From assembly GCA_009746045.1 (NCBI GenBank), contig RPFO01000127.1, positions 524,050-588,049 on the forward strand: DNA of 64,000 nt, in the 5' to 3' direction. Position numbers and translations under genes: made by a program. The notes under the pieces were generated by a model. That model made no database searches and was not told the DNA's origin. It saw only the letters and a program-made list of their open reading frames with translations. This DNA comes from Mesostigma viride. Lineage: Eukaryota; Streptophyta; Mesostigmatophyceae; Mesostigmatales; Mesostigmataceae. Shown piece after piece: positions 1 to 8,771 of the stretch (position 1 is its first letter; each line of letters begins with the position of its first letter).

Positions 1-279
1 ACAGCCTCATTAGTAGAACAGCACTCTGTGACTGGTCTTTCTCCCCCCTTAATCACTGTGGTGGCGTCCCACACTGACCCATCCTGAAACTGCACCACCT
101 TCTCAGACCACAAGATGGCAGGATTAGCAGACTCCAACCATGGCATCCCCAGAATCACATCAGCAGCAGTGAGTGGAATGACATCTGCTGTGACAGACAA
201 GGTTTGACGTGAGCACACTTGAAAAAGCAGTTGCACGTAGCCAGGTGAGTTACTCTGCCTACCATCAGAATATTGGACC

Positions 280-283
280 TTAA
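280..283. repeat. TTAA target-site copy, outer left edge of the insertion nest
   Basis: TTAA here matches TTAA at 4085-4088, and also 559-562 between elements A1 and B. One copy is the original gypsy sequence; the rest are target duplications. TTAA duplication is the signature of piggyBac-type transposition. Confidence 0.75.
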
Positions 284-558
284 CCCTTCAACTGTCAAAA
301 CTCGAACCACGAGAACGGACTGAGTTTGGGTATCTTTGTGCGCCTGAGAGTAACTAGCCAAATAACATTTTCTGGCCCACCCTTGGAACCAAGCATGCTT
401 TTATATCAAATAATGTTTGGGAAATTTGGTTGGTCACATATCCATGCCCTACACCTGCTAAAAATAGCACCCCCCTCAGGGGGGTACAGTGCACATGGGG
501 TTGGAGACATATATAATGCATTATCGACCATTTACACAAATCAGTTGGCCCTGGCCTT
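284..558 (+). mobile_element. TTAA-flanked MITE, copy A1
   Basis: A 275-bp non-coding element lies between TTAA at 280-283 and TTAA at 559-562. It begins CCCTTCAACTGTC and has the internal motif AACGGACTGAGTTTG near that end. An inverted, diverged copy (A2) sits at 1994-2279, also flanked by TTAA. The far end does not mirror the CCCTT end well, so this may be a one-ended derivative. TTAA target and a CCC-type terminus suggest mobilisation by a piggyBac-like transposase, which is inference because none is encoded here. Confidence 0.6.
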
Positions 559-1993
559 TTAACCCTTAATTTGTACTGAGTCCGTTTTCGTGGCGCCAGT
601 TGAACTCGCGCCACTCTAACGGACTGAGTTTGTGGCAGAACCAGGCGCCGCGCCAAAAATAATTCAACGGTCAAACCTGGGGGGATCGAAAGATCTAGAC
701 GTAAGCTATGCCTGGCACTATTCAGACCGTACTTTGGACAACTGGCCAGGGAGATATACTCAATCAAAGTTGGGGGGGTACCATGGTCAAACGGGACCGA
801 CGTGAATGAAAATAATTGACGTCCGCGGCTATGGCGGTGCACGCAAATGACTGGTACGAGAGCATGGCTTGGAATTTTGAACTCAAATTTTGTAGTAATT
901 ATCCTTGAGTGTTATAAAGGTTATATCTCTGGCCGTGAAGCGTCTGGATGTGCGCAAGTATGTCTCTAGGTTCTAATCGGTGCAGCAGATCCTGTCAGCG
1001 GCCAGGCGGTGACAGTGCGTATGCTACCTGTTGTTCGGCAGCAAACGTCCATATATTTGCGCGTGGATAGACTTGTTACGTTATTCTTGACATGTTTTAT
1101 TAGCGATGACGGCCAGGAAAGGTTCGAGGCTATGTCCGTGAGGTGGGAGTGATGGCTCCCGCACAGCAGGTAATCTGCGGTTTCGACCTGGTACGTATTA
1201 ACATGTTAGCGTTTATACATTACAGTACCAAGTCGTCCTATCGTTTATAAACTAGTTGTAGACATGTAATCGATGGTTTTTGCTTGTCGTTTTGTTGCTT
1301 TAGTGCTTGTACGCGTTCGCTTGTGATGGTTGGGGAATACCACTATGTCACGCAGATTTTGGACCAGATTTGATTGCTATTAGCTAAGGCTTCAACGAAA
1401 CCAGTGAAGTGGCGTTTGGTATTGTCTCTTAACATGGTGGGCTTGATAACGGGATGCTTTTCCCTGCACAGACATAGCGAGACAATTGGTTTTCTGGCCA
1501 GCTCTAGGCATTGCTTCTTGGTTTGCTGGCCCAAGTTATCCTTCTGCTTGTGCGTCCATAGTGCATGCAAGAAACATGAATGGCCAGGGCCTGCTTGCAT
1601 GGAAGCACAACCAGGTGAGTTCTTTTGTTTTCTCTATCATTGCCAATCATTGGAATTGCTTTATAGTGTGTTGGATGCATTGATAATGTAGCTCCTTGTG
1701 AACCCGTTATACGCTTGGTTTTGGGCCTTGGCACAAGCTTTATACTTGTTGTATAGCATGCTGTTGTGATTTTTAAGCTGGAAATGTGTTTGGGAATCCA
1801 TGTGTGGCCATCTATGATGTTTTGTGCCACGTTGGAATCGAATGCCTAGACGGTAGTGCTACCAAAACACCCCAAAATAACTGCACCCGTTATAACGGTC
1901 TGAGCTATTTTGGGCTGTATGCTAGCTAGCCTGTGCAGTTCTATGGTACGTCATGTTGTGAATGCATCTATGGCATGCCTGTGATGATCTTAA

Positions 1994-2279
1994 ACTCCCC
2001 TCAAAGGGCCAGGGTCAGCAGATTTTGAGAAATGGTCCATATTGCATTATATATCTCTTGAACCCCATCTGCACCATACCCCCTTGGGGGGGGTGCTATT
2101 TATAGCAGCTGTGGGGCATAGATATGTGACCAATGACATGACCCCAAAGTTATTTGATATAAAAGCATCCTTGGTTCCAAGGGTGGGCCAGAAAATGTTA
2201 TTTGGCTAGATACTCTCATACTTACTAAGATGCCCATACTCAGTCCGTTCTGGTGGTTCCAGTTGACACAATTGAAGGG
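1994..2279 (-). mobile_element. TTAA-flanked MITE, copy A2, in the centre of foldback B
   Basis: This is an inverted, diverged copy of 284-558 with TTAA on both sides (1990-1993 and 2280-2283). The sequences just outside, GTTGTGAATGCAT on the left and its complement on the right, belong to the two arms of B. So A2 inserted into the centre of B rather than forming part of its palindrome. Confidence 0.6.
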
Positions 2280-2374
2280 TTAAAGGCAGGTTATTATAAT
2301 CATAGACATGCCATCAATGCATTCACAACATGAAATGTCACAAAACTGTGGACGCTAGCTACAAAATGGCCAAA

Positions 2375-2408
2375 GCCAGCTGGCACCGTTATAACGGTGC
2401 CAGCTGGC
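2375..2408. repeat. Perfect 34-bp palindrome
   Basis: The 17-base half site GCCAGCTGGCACCGTTA is followed directly by its exact complement, with no spacer. It lies in the right arm of foldback B. A degenerate counterpart with the core CGTTATAACGG is in the left arm near 1890. It could form a cruciform or bind a dimeric protein. Confidence 0.8.
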
Positions 2409-4340
2409 AGGGGTATAAATGGTAGCATAACAACACAAAACTTTATTCCAGTTGGCATGAAACAACAAGGGATGCCCAATTGGGCATCATGCACCATACC
2501 CAGGTGATAAAACAAGAGACCATGCCATATAACACATGCCAACATGCCGCAAGGGGCCAAAATGGCACTAGCGCGCGCGTGCGGTATACATAGCGCAAGA
2601 CTAGCCAAGGGTGTAGCTAACTGTCAATTGGGCTACCTGGCTATGTGCCAAACTACGGATTGCGCCTCTGGGTGCGCAGATCCTGCCTCCTACAAGGCCC
2701 TGTCAGCTGGGTGCCAGCTGCCAACGTGCGGGTCGTGCGGCCATTGGCCTCAGCCCATGCGCGGCCAGCCGGGCTGCGGGCTGACAAGGGCTGCATGGCA
2801 CGCTGGCGGCGGGCGTTGTCGTCGTCGAGGCCAGCCACTGGCCCAGCGTGGAAGCTGAGATAAGCCAGCATATAAGACACAAGACCATGCTAAAAAATAG
2901 GTGAAAGGCTCATTAATCAAGGCCTCAAGCGCGCGTCAAAGGGGTGGCAAGGAGCTACATCACTAACCCACCCGATGAATGACAAAACACCTCCACGTTC
3001 TTTGCAACAATAAAGTAAACAAAATGAACAAGTTGGTAATGCTTCCATGCAAACAGGTATTGGGTATCTCCATGTTTGTCACATGCAATGGATGCAAAAT
3101 CAGAAGGTGGGCGTTGGCCAGCAAAACAAGAAGCCATGCCTAAAACTGGTCAGAAAAGAACTTGTCTCGGGCTGTTTGAGCCAGGAAAAGCATTGGGTAA
3201 TCACCTTTACCATATTACTAACCAATACCAACCGTTATCACGCTATTTCCGTTGCAGCCTCAGCTAACAGCGAGCAAACATGGTCCAAAATCTGCTTGAC
3301 CTGATGGTATTCCACAACTATGACAAGCCGATGCGTAGAGGGAGCAAAACAACAAAATGACAATCACAAGCCCTCGATTATAACCCTGATATTAGTTATA
3401 AACGATAATACAACCATATACGGTTAACGGAACACGCTAGGAGGCTAGAACGTACCAGGTCGGAACAGCAGATTACCTTTCCTGCGGGAGCCAGCACGCC
3501 CGATTCATGGACGTAGCCTCGAGCCTTTCCTGGCTGCCAATTCTAGCAAATCTGGTTGGGAACGACGTCAAAGGTTTATCCATGCGCAAATACCTCGAAA
3601 ATTTCCGCCTAGCAACATGCAGCACTCGCACTGTCACCGCCTGGCCGCTGACATGATTTGCTGCGCCAACCAGCACCCCGATGACCCATCTACGCATCTT
3701 CAAACGTTCCATGGCTGGGGATAAAACGTTTTTAGGACTTGAAAATCATGCCTACAAAATTTGAGTCCATTATGTCAAGCCATTCTCTCGTACCAGTCAG
3801 TTGTGTGCACCGCCATAGCCGTGCGCGTCAATATTTTTCATGCACGTCGGTCCCGTTGGACCATGGTACCCCCCTAACTTTGCTCAAGCATATCTCCCTG
3901 GCCAGGTGTCCAAAATACGGTCTGAATAGCGCCAGGCATAGCTTACGTCTAGATCTTTCGATCCCCCCAGGTTTGACCGTTAAATTATTATTGGCGCGGC
4001 GCCTGGTTCTGCCACAAACTCAGTCCGTTAGAGTGGCGCGAGTTCAACTGGCGCCACGAAAACGGACTCAGTACAGTTTAAGGGTTAACAGGCACAGGGT
4101 GGGGGAGCACTGGTAGATGCAGCTCCTGCACCAAGGAAGTAGAAATGTAGTTACTTCCTGCACCTGAGTCAATCATGAAGAGACATAAAGGCTGAGCCAA
4201 AGGGACTGGCACGTTCAACAGCCTAGCCTGAAACTTCAAGAGTTGACTGGGAATAGGAGGGCCCAATGGTGTGTTGGAATCAGAGGCAGACAAGTTGTTC
4301 ACAGGACCACTACAATTCGCTTCCGCGGACACCTTTTTCA

Positions 4341-4866
4341 GCGGGGAAAGTGCCCCCGGGCTTCCGGGGCAAATTCAGCAAGCGCTGCGGAACTTAGATA
4401 CTAAAATTTCGTTTTTGGTTCGTACCGTACAGCCAATCATTTTGCGCCCGGATCAAATTGTGATCTGGGCACTGAACACGAAAATTTCAGCGGAACGTAC
4501 GAAACACCAACGCAACTACAGAAAAATTTCAGTGACGAAACTGTAGTACCGTGTACCCAAGCAAAATGTAGTAGGACTTCGCTAAATTCACGTTCGGAAT
4601 TTTTCCCCGCAAGATTCCCCCGCAAGATTCCCCCGCACGATTCCCCCCGCTAGGTTCAGGCTCCAGTCGATGCTCGCCAAATGGCGCAAAAAAAGAAACA
4701 TATGTTAAAATCAACGGTGCGAATCCTCGTTACCGCTCGGGTAACATTCTCACTCATTTCGCGTCTCCTACGAACCGTATTGTAGTGGACGGACATGCAC
4801 AGCAGGCAAACCAGTTAACTCCACCGCTGGACGTAGTCCTGGGGGGTCCACTAGTTTTTTGGCAGC
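4341..4866. other. Non-coding spacer between gypsy gag and protease
   Basis: No long frame crosses these 526 bases in the gag or protease frame, although gag and pol normally abut or overlap. It contains three imperfect tandem copies of CCCCGCAAGATTC (about 4605-4645). It may be a decayed insertion or a pol leader; flanking duplications were not found. Confidence 0.4.
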
Positions 4867-6606
4867 TCAGGAGGATGATCTGAAGACGAGCTCCCCACTG
4901 AGGGCTGCACCTGCTGATCCTCTATGCCGGCCGTCTGCCTCCCCGTCTCCCTCCTCCTCCTCTGCTAGGAGGTGCCACAGGGCGTTGACCATCCGACGCC
5001 TGTCTTGTCTGTTGAGTCCCCTGGGCTGGAATGGTCCCTTGCCGGAAGCCTGGAAGTTGGGTCTAAACCCAGGCTGTGCCCTGTGGTCGCTCTGGCTCAC
5101 TCCAGGAGGGAAGGTTGATGGTCTGGTGAATGGAAGAACCCCCTGAGGACCCTTGGTGTCGCCTGGGAACTGGTCTCGCTTGGGGCAGTCCCGTGCAAAG
5201 TGTCCGAGCTGGCCACACGTATAGCAGGCTCCTTTGGACTGCTCCATGGCACTGAGCTCCTCCATCACAGCGTTCAGCTGGTTCAGGGGCTTCTTAACTG
5301 CAGGCACCTGGTGGCCTGCAGCAGGCTCCCACTTGAGGGAAAAGTCAGGGACACGGCACAGCGTGAGGGCATAAGACAGCACAGTATCCCACTTCCACTC
5401 GACATAGTCGAAAGGGGAGAAATGCTTGTCAATATCCACCCTGACTTGAGGGGAAAGCCCATGCATAAACCTGTGAAGAGCTTCAGAATCAGAGCACTGG
5501 GGGATTTTGGCCCTCAGGTTGGTAAACGTCTCTACGTATTGTGGTAGTGTTAGGCCAGACTGAGTACAGTTGGCCAACGCGTCCCTGTCCAGACGGAGCT
5601 GGTCCTGGGGAAGGAGAAAACGTCGAAATGAAAGCATGAGAGATGGCAAATCCTTGCAAGTATTACCTGCCGAGGATCGTAAAAACTCATCAAACCTGTC
5701 GGCTGCACTGTCGCTCATTCGCTGTCGAACCATCTTCTTCTGGATGTCCAGGGAAAGTCGTTCTTCCGCTCGTTTGCCGTAGTTAGCAAAGTGGATAGCG
5801 AACACATCCTGGAATCGAGTAGAGAAATGATCGAAACTGCGGTGGGTTAGATTGGTGAGCGACAGCTTGTCTACGGATTCGATTTTTGGAAATGGCGGGG
5901 CGGAACCTTGATGCGGTGGTATAGTGACAGTCACTGGGACGTCGCTGGCGGGGGTGGTGAAGGTGACCGAGGTCGTCTGCGCTGGATCCTGCCTATCGCT
6001 ATCCTGCATCTCATTCCTCGTAGTAACTGTGGTACTATAAGGTAAAACCCCTCCGTCACCCAACCGAGGAGCCTCTCTCCCCACTCCAGCAACCATGCCA
6101 CGCATGGCCGCCTCCTCCTCCGCAATTCTCTGACGAAGTCTTCCCACATCCTGTTCCACCTCCTCCACCATCTTTCTATACGTTGCTGCGTGTTGTTCAT
6201 CGTGTAGTAATCTGATTTTAGCTGCTGAGAGGCTATCCGCTGCAAGTCTGGTCCCGTCTCTTCCAGGCGTGGTATTTAGCGGGAAAAGAAATGAAGACGA
6301 TGCACTCCGCACAGGACTTGTTCGCGCGCTTGGAATCCTGGGCGACAGTGACGCTCCTCGACCCACGCCTGTCAGCGATGGCTCGCCTGGTTGGAGGCCA
6401 GATGCAACAACGGAAAACTTGGGCCCTATGGACAACGAGGGCCGCCTCACTTCAGACATAGAAGTACGGTTGAAATCAAGTTGACGCCGTGGAGTGTGAG
6501 TAGTTGTCTCAGCACCTTCCCTAGCAATGGGTTCCAGAGATGATGACGGATCTCCTAAACCTTGATTAGTAGGGGGTAAAGGTGATTGTGTCTTCGAACT
6601 ACTCAT
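4867..6606 (-). CDS. Ty3/gypsy gag polyprotein
   Basis: This intact frame encodes 579 residues, the structural protein that would form the cytoplasmic virus-like particle and bind element RNA. The N-terminal 200 residues are Ser/Pro/Thr-rich and low in complexity. A gag core-like helical region follows (about 235-440), with patterns such as FDHFSTRF and a QYVETFTNLRAKIPQ block typical of gypsy gag. One CCHC zinc knuckle lies at residues 461-474 (CYTCGQLGHFARDC). The tail is basic and then acidic. The ATG at 6606 is the first in frame and sits about 230 bases after the primer-binding site, as expected for an LTR element leader. The frame stops well before the protease, leaving a 0.5-kb gap. 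It has no stops or frameshifts, so it is fairly young or recently decayed. Confidence 0.85.
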   Translation of the reverse strand: MSSSKTQSPLPPTNQGLGDPSSSLEPIAREGAETTTHTPRRQLDFNRTSMSEVRRPSLSIGPKFSVVASGLQPGEPSLTGVGRGASLSPRIPSARTSPVRSASSSFLFPLNTTPGRDGTRLAADSLSAAKIRLLHDEQHAATYRKMVEEVEQDVGRLRQRIAEEEAAMRGMVAGVGREAPRLGDGGVLPYSTTVTTRNEMQDSDRQDPAQTTSVTFTTPASDVPVTVTIPPHQGSAPPFPKIESVDKLSLTNLTHRSFDHFSTRFQDVFAIHFANYGKRAEERLSLDIQKKMVRQRMSDSAADRFDEFLRSSAGNTCKDLPSLMLSFRRFLLPQDQLRLDRDALANCTQSGLTLPQYVETFTNLRAKIPQCSDSEALHRFMHGLSPQVRVDIDKHFSPFDYVEWKWDTVLSYALTLCRVPDFSLKWEPAAGHQVPAVKKPLNQLNAVMEELSAMEQSKGACYTCGQLGHFARDCPKRDQFPGDTKGPQGVLPFTRPSTFPPGVSQSDHRAQPGFRPNFQASGKGPFQPRGLNRQDRRRMVNALWHLLAEEEEGDGEADGRHRGSAGAALSGELVFRSSS

Positions 6607-6819
6607 ACTTCCACATGGAGTCGCGATCGTCTGCCTAGTAGAGACAACGGTTACGGCTGACTTCTAGTGTTACAGAGCAAGACAGTCACATCAGGATGTG
6701 TCTCTCTCTGTAACACCGTAAGTTTTCCGCAACTCTATGAATCTTCTCGGATGACAGACATCTGATCAACGTTGTACTACCCGGAAGGTTGCGACTTCAA
6801 GAGAAACACCAAAGTAGAG
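6607..6819 (-). other. gypsy leader between primer site and gag
   Basis: About 210 untranslated bases upstream of gag. It holds an inverted pair around 6673-6716 (TGTTACAGAG ... CTCTGTAACA) that could form a hairpin in the leader RNA, possibly a packaging or dimer signal. That role is inference. Confidence 0.45.
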
Positions 6820-6834
6820 ATCCTCCGATACCAA
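6820..6834 (-). other. Primer-binding site of the gypsy element
   Basis: Directly after the LTR end (GTTACA at 6840-6835), the minus strand reads TTGGTATCGGAGGAT. The TGGTATC start matches the usual complement of initiator methionine tRNA used by plant LTR elements; the rest diverges somewhat from the common TGGTATCAGAGC. Confidence 0.65.
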
Positions 6835-7038
6835 TGTAACGACTAAAAATGATCATCAGCATCATCCACAGTCCAATATGAAAGATCTTTTTACCTGGGT
6901 TGCCTTCTTGAGTTGCAGAACTTCAAGTATCCGAGCAACGTTGAGATGGAAATTCCACAGCACGTGATTTAGGGAATCACACCCCTTGTAGACACAAAGA
7001 CAAGCTCGTGTGTAGACGACCTCTGTGGAACTGAAGGA
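6835..7038 (-). repeat. gypsy 5' LTR, 3' portion (204 bp)
   Basis: This is the inner part of the 5' LTR, ending GTTACA next to the primer site. It continues at 19218 after the copia insertion. The last five bases, AAGGA (7034-7038), are the target site duplicated by that insertion. Confidence 0.75.
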
Positions 7039-7560
7039 AGTTATTCTAGGGCTTCAGGCCTAGACTATCAGTACACGTGGCGTTGTCCCCGTCTCCCAAG
7101 TGGGATACGGACATGGACGGTAGTGTAGTACACTGGACATATCTCTACTAGGATTTAGATCCGCACGTGCCAGGATGGGCACGTGGGTGCTAGATATTAG
7201 CACTGAGATATGTAGTGCACACGCACGTGGGTATTCACGTGGTAGGGTTTATGAGCTGTGATGCAGACCACAAGGTGGTTGCAGTGCTAGTCCTGTACGG
7301 AGGTCCTAGGGGAGGTCCAGGACCGTCCACGTAGTGCTGTTAGGCAGTCGTTGCCTGTGGGCATCGTATCAGTCCTAGCTGGAGTAGATCTAGCTGGACG
7401 GAGCCAGCACCTCATTGGTTAGCACTAGTACAGGATAGCTAGGTTACCCTAACCTACGTGCCCATGCAATCCAGCTTGGCAAGCTTGCATGGGTTGATAT
7501 TATGCCAGCCATTGCATAATCCAACACGCGTTCGCATCCATTTGCACGAGTGCATTAACT
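7039..7560 (+). repeat. copia-like 5' LTR
   Basis: 522 bp from AGTTATTCTAGG to GTGCATTAACT. The ends form a short inverted repeat, AGTTA and TAACT, instead of the usual TG and CA. Five CACGTG boxes lie between 7074 and 7241, a likely transcription-factor cluster. Confidence 0.9.
7074..7241. promoter_or_regulatory. Cluster of five CACGTG (G-box) motifs in the LTR
   Basis: CACGTG occurs at 7074, 7164, 7180, 7224 and 7236, and again at the same places in the right LTR. In plants and algae this palindrome is bound by bHLH and bZIP factors, so it may drive regulated transcription of the element. The motif is seen; the role is inferred. Confidence 0.5.
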
Positions 7561-7604
7561 TGCATTTATAAAACTCTCACAGTTTTTCATCTCTATCATT
7601 CAAA

Positions 7605-8771
7605 ATGTCGAACGTTTCTGATCGTGAGGGCTCTTCGGAGTCAAGCCTGTCCCCATCGTCCGAGGATTTGGACTACCGGGCGGCAGTGCGGGGCCGGCAG
7701 GGGAGGGATGATCACGCTGGCAGCGATGCCGGCAGTGGTCGCTCGTCTTCGGACGAGGACCCGCGGTTCCTGGATCAGTTGGCGGCAAGGCCGCTGCTGT
7801 ACAATGTATGGCGTCCCAACGCACCACCGGCGGAGGGGCAGCCCACGGCACCCGAGCTGGTTACGGGGCCGGGGAGGGTGGTGCCGATAGTGGGGGACAT
7901 CCCGTCAGACGGCTACGACGAGGACGAGGACCTCGTGGACCTCGAGCTGCCGGAGGACAAGGCGAAACGCGAGGAGCTGCTCCGCCGAGAGGCAGAGCGC
8001 ATTCGGCAGGAGGCCCAGCTTCGCAAGGAGCTGGAGCAGCAGCGCGAGCTGGAGGCTCAGCGCGAGGCTCAGCTGCGGGCGGAGACTGAGATTGACAGAA
8101 TAGCCCGGGAGCTCGCGGAGCGGCAGCTGGAGAGGGATCGAGTGGCGAGGGCGGGGCTGCGCGCGGGGCCGACAGGCGCGCGAGAGGCGCCCCCATACGT
8201 TCTCCGCAAGAAGAACGAGCTGTACACCTTTGCGCACAGGCGCACAGCGCGCTCCTTCAGGCGCATGGTTGGAGATGTGCTGCAGGAGACCGACTCGTCG
8301 GTGGAAATGCAGCCAGGAGCGCGTGGAGAGGAGCTTGTTTTGATGGACCCGGCCATGGTGGAGGCAGAGCGTCTGGCCAAGATAGAGTACGCCAGGCATT
8401 GCCAGCGGAAGGCCAAGAGGGCAATGAGTGCGGTCCATGGCGGAGAACAGTCTGGCCAGGGAGCGCGCAGCACGGGAGGCGCAGCATCGGGAGATGAAGC
8501 GACTCCGTGCGAAGGCGCACGACGCAGCAGAGAAGACCCGGCGTCACCAGGCGAGGCTGGACGCAGCCATGAAGAGGTCAGAGGCGACACTGGCAACGAT
8601 GGTGGGCCCGGCGCGGAGGGAGCAGGAGGCTCGGTTGGCAAGGAAGAGCAGGAGGAATGCTCGTGCCTTAGACAGGCGCATGCGCAAGGAGGAGCGGGCT
8701 CTGCGCAGGTATCAGGAGGCGGCCAGGACATGGGCTCTGCAGGGAGAATTCGGAGATGCAATCCGGTTTGA
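7605..8771 (+). CDS. copia-like gag, N-terminal frame
   Basis: The frame opens at the first ATG after the LTR and could encode 388 residues. The first 120 residues are acidic and Ser/Gly-rich. Residues about 125-190 form a strongly charged coiled coil (KREELLRREAERIRQEA and so on). After roughly codon 275 the sequence turns into Gly/Ala/Glu-rich filler, while the plus-one frame from 8428 continues a coiled coil of the same style. So the true product probably shifts frame near 8430-8460, by programmed shifting or by a one-base mutation. The C-terminal hundred codons listed here are then likely not used. Confidence 0.6.
   Translation: MSNVSDREGSSESSLSPSSEDLDYRAAVRGRQGRDDHAGSDAGSGRSSSDEDPRFLDQLAARPLLYNVWRPNAPPAEGQPTAPELVTGPGRVVPIVGDIPSDGYDEDEDLVDLELPEDKAKREELLRREAERIRQEAQLRKELEQQRELEAQREAQLRAETEIDRIARELAERQLERDRVARAGLRAGPTGAREAPPYVLRKKNELYTFAHRRTARSFRRMVGDVLQETDSSVEMQPGARGEELVLMDPAMVEAERLAKIEYARHCQRKAKRAMSAVHGGEQSGQGARSTGGAASGDEATPCEGARRSREDPASPGEAGRSHEEVRGDTGNDGGPGAEGAGGSVGKEEQEECSCLRQAHAQGGAGSAQVSGGGQDMGSAGRIRRCNPV

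Larger units (their letters stand above)
563..4084. mobile_element. 3.5-kb TTAA-flanked foldback element B
   Basis: The element starts CCCTTAATTTGTACTGAG after TTAA 559-562 and ends in the inverted equivalent before TTAA 4085-4088. Its arms are inverted repeats over nearly the whole length: 563-1989 pairs with 2284-4084, with the right arm about 370 bp longer. For example 1343-1600 (minus) and 3047-3304 (plus) give clearly related but decayed translations. The centre is occupied by another TTAA element, A2. No transposase is recognisable in either arm, and the short open frames are not conserved as proteins. It is best read as a large non-autonomous foldback element of piggyBac type. Arm divergence suggests it is not recent. 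Confidence 0.65.
1..4332 (-). pseudogene. gypsy retropepsin-like protease, interrupted by TTAA elements
   Basis: The protease is in two pieces on the minus strand: 4332-4089 and 279-1. The first has the catalytic motif in the context LCLFMIDSGAGSNYIST. The second has the ILGMPWL block that follows the flap in retropepsins. Between them lie foldback elements (284-4084). The break is at TTAA, present at both edges (280-283 and 4085-4088). Keeping one TTAA puts the two halves in the same frame with no stop to position 1, so this was an open gene before the insertions. As it stands the first half runs into a stop seven residues past the join. No ATG is seen at the start; the frame opens about 4396, so this is probably an internal part of pol. 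The remainder lies outside the window. Confidence 0.8.

Noticed and set aside
354-842. Minus-strand frame of 162 codons and its partner at 3739-4116
   Set aside because: They are the two arms of foldback B read outward; similarity reflects the inverted repeat, not a conserved protein.
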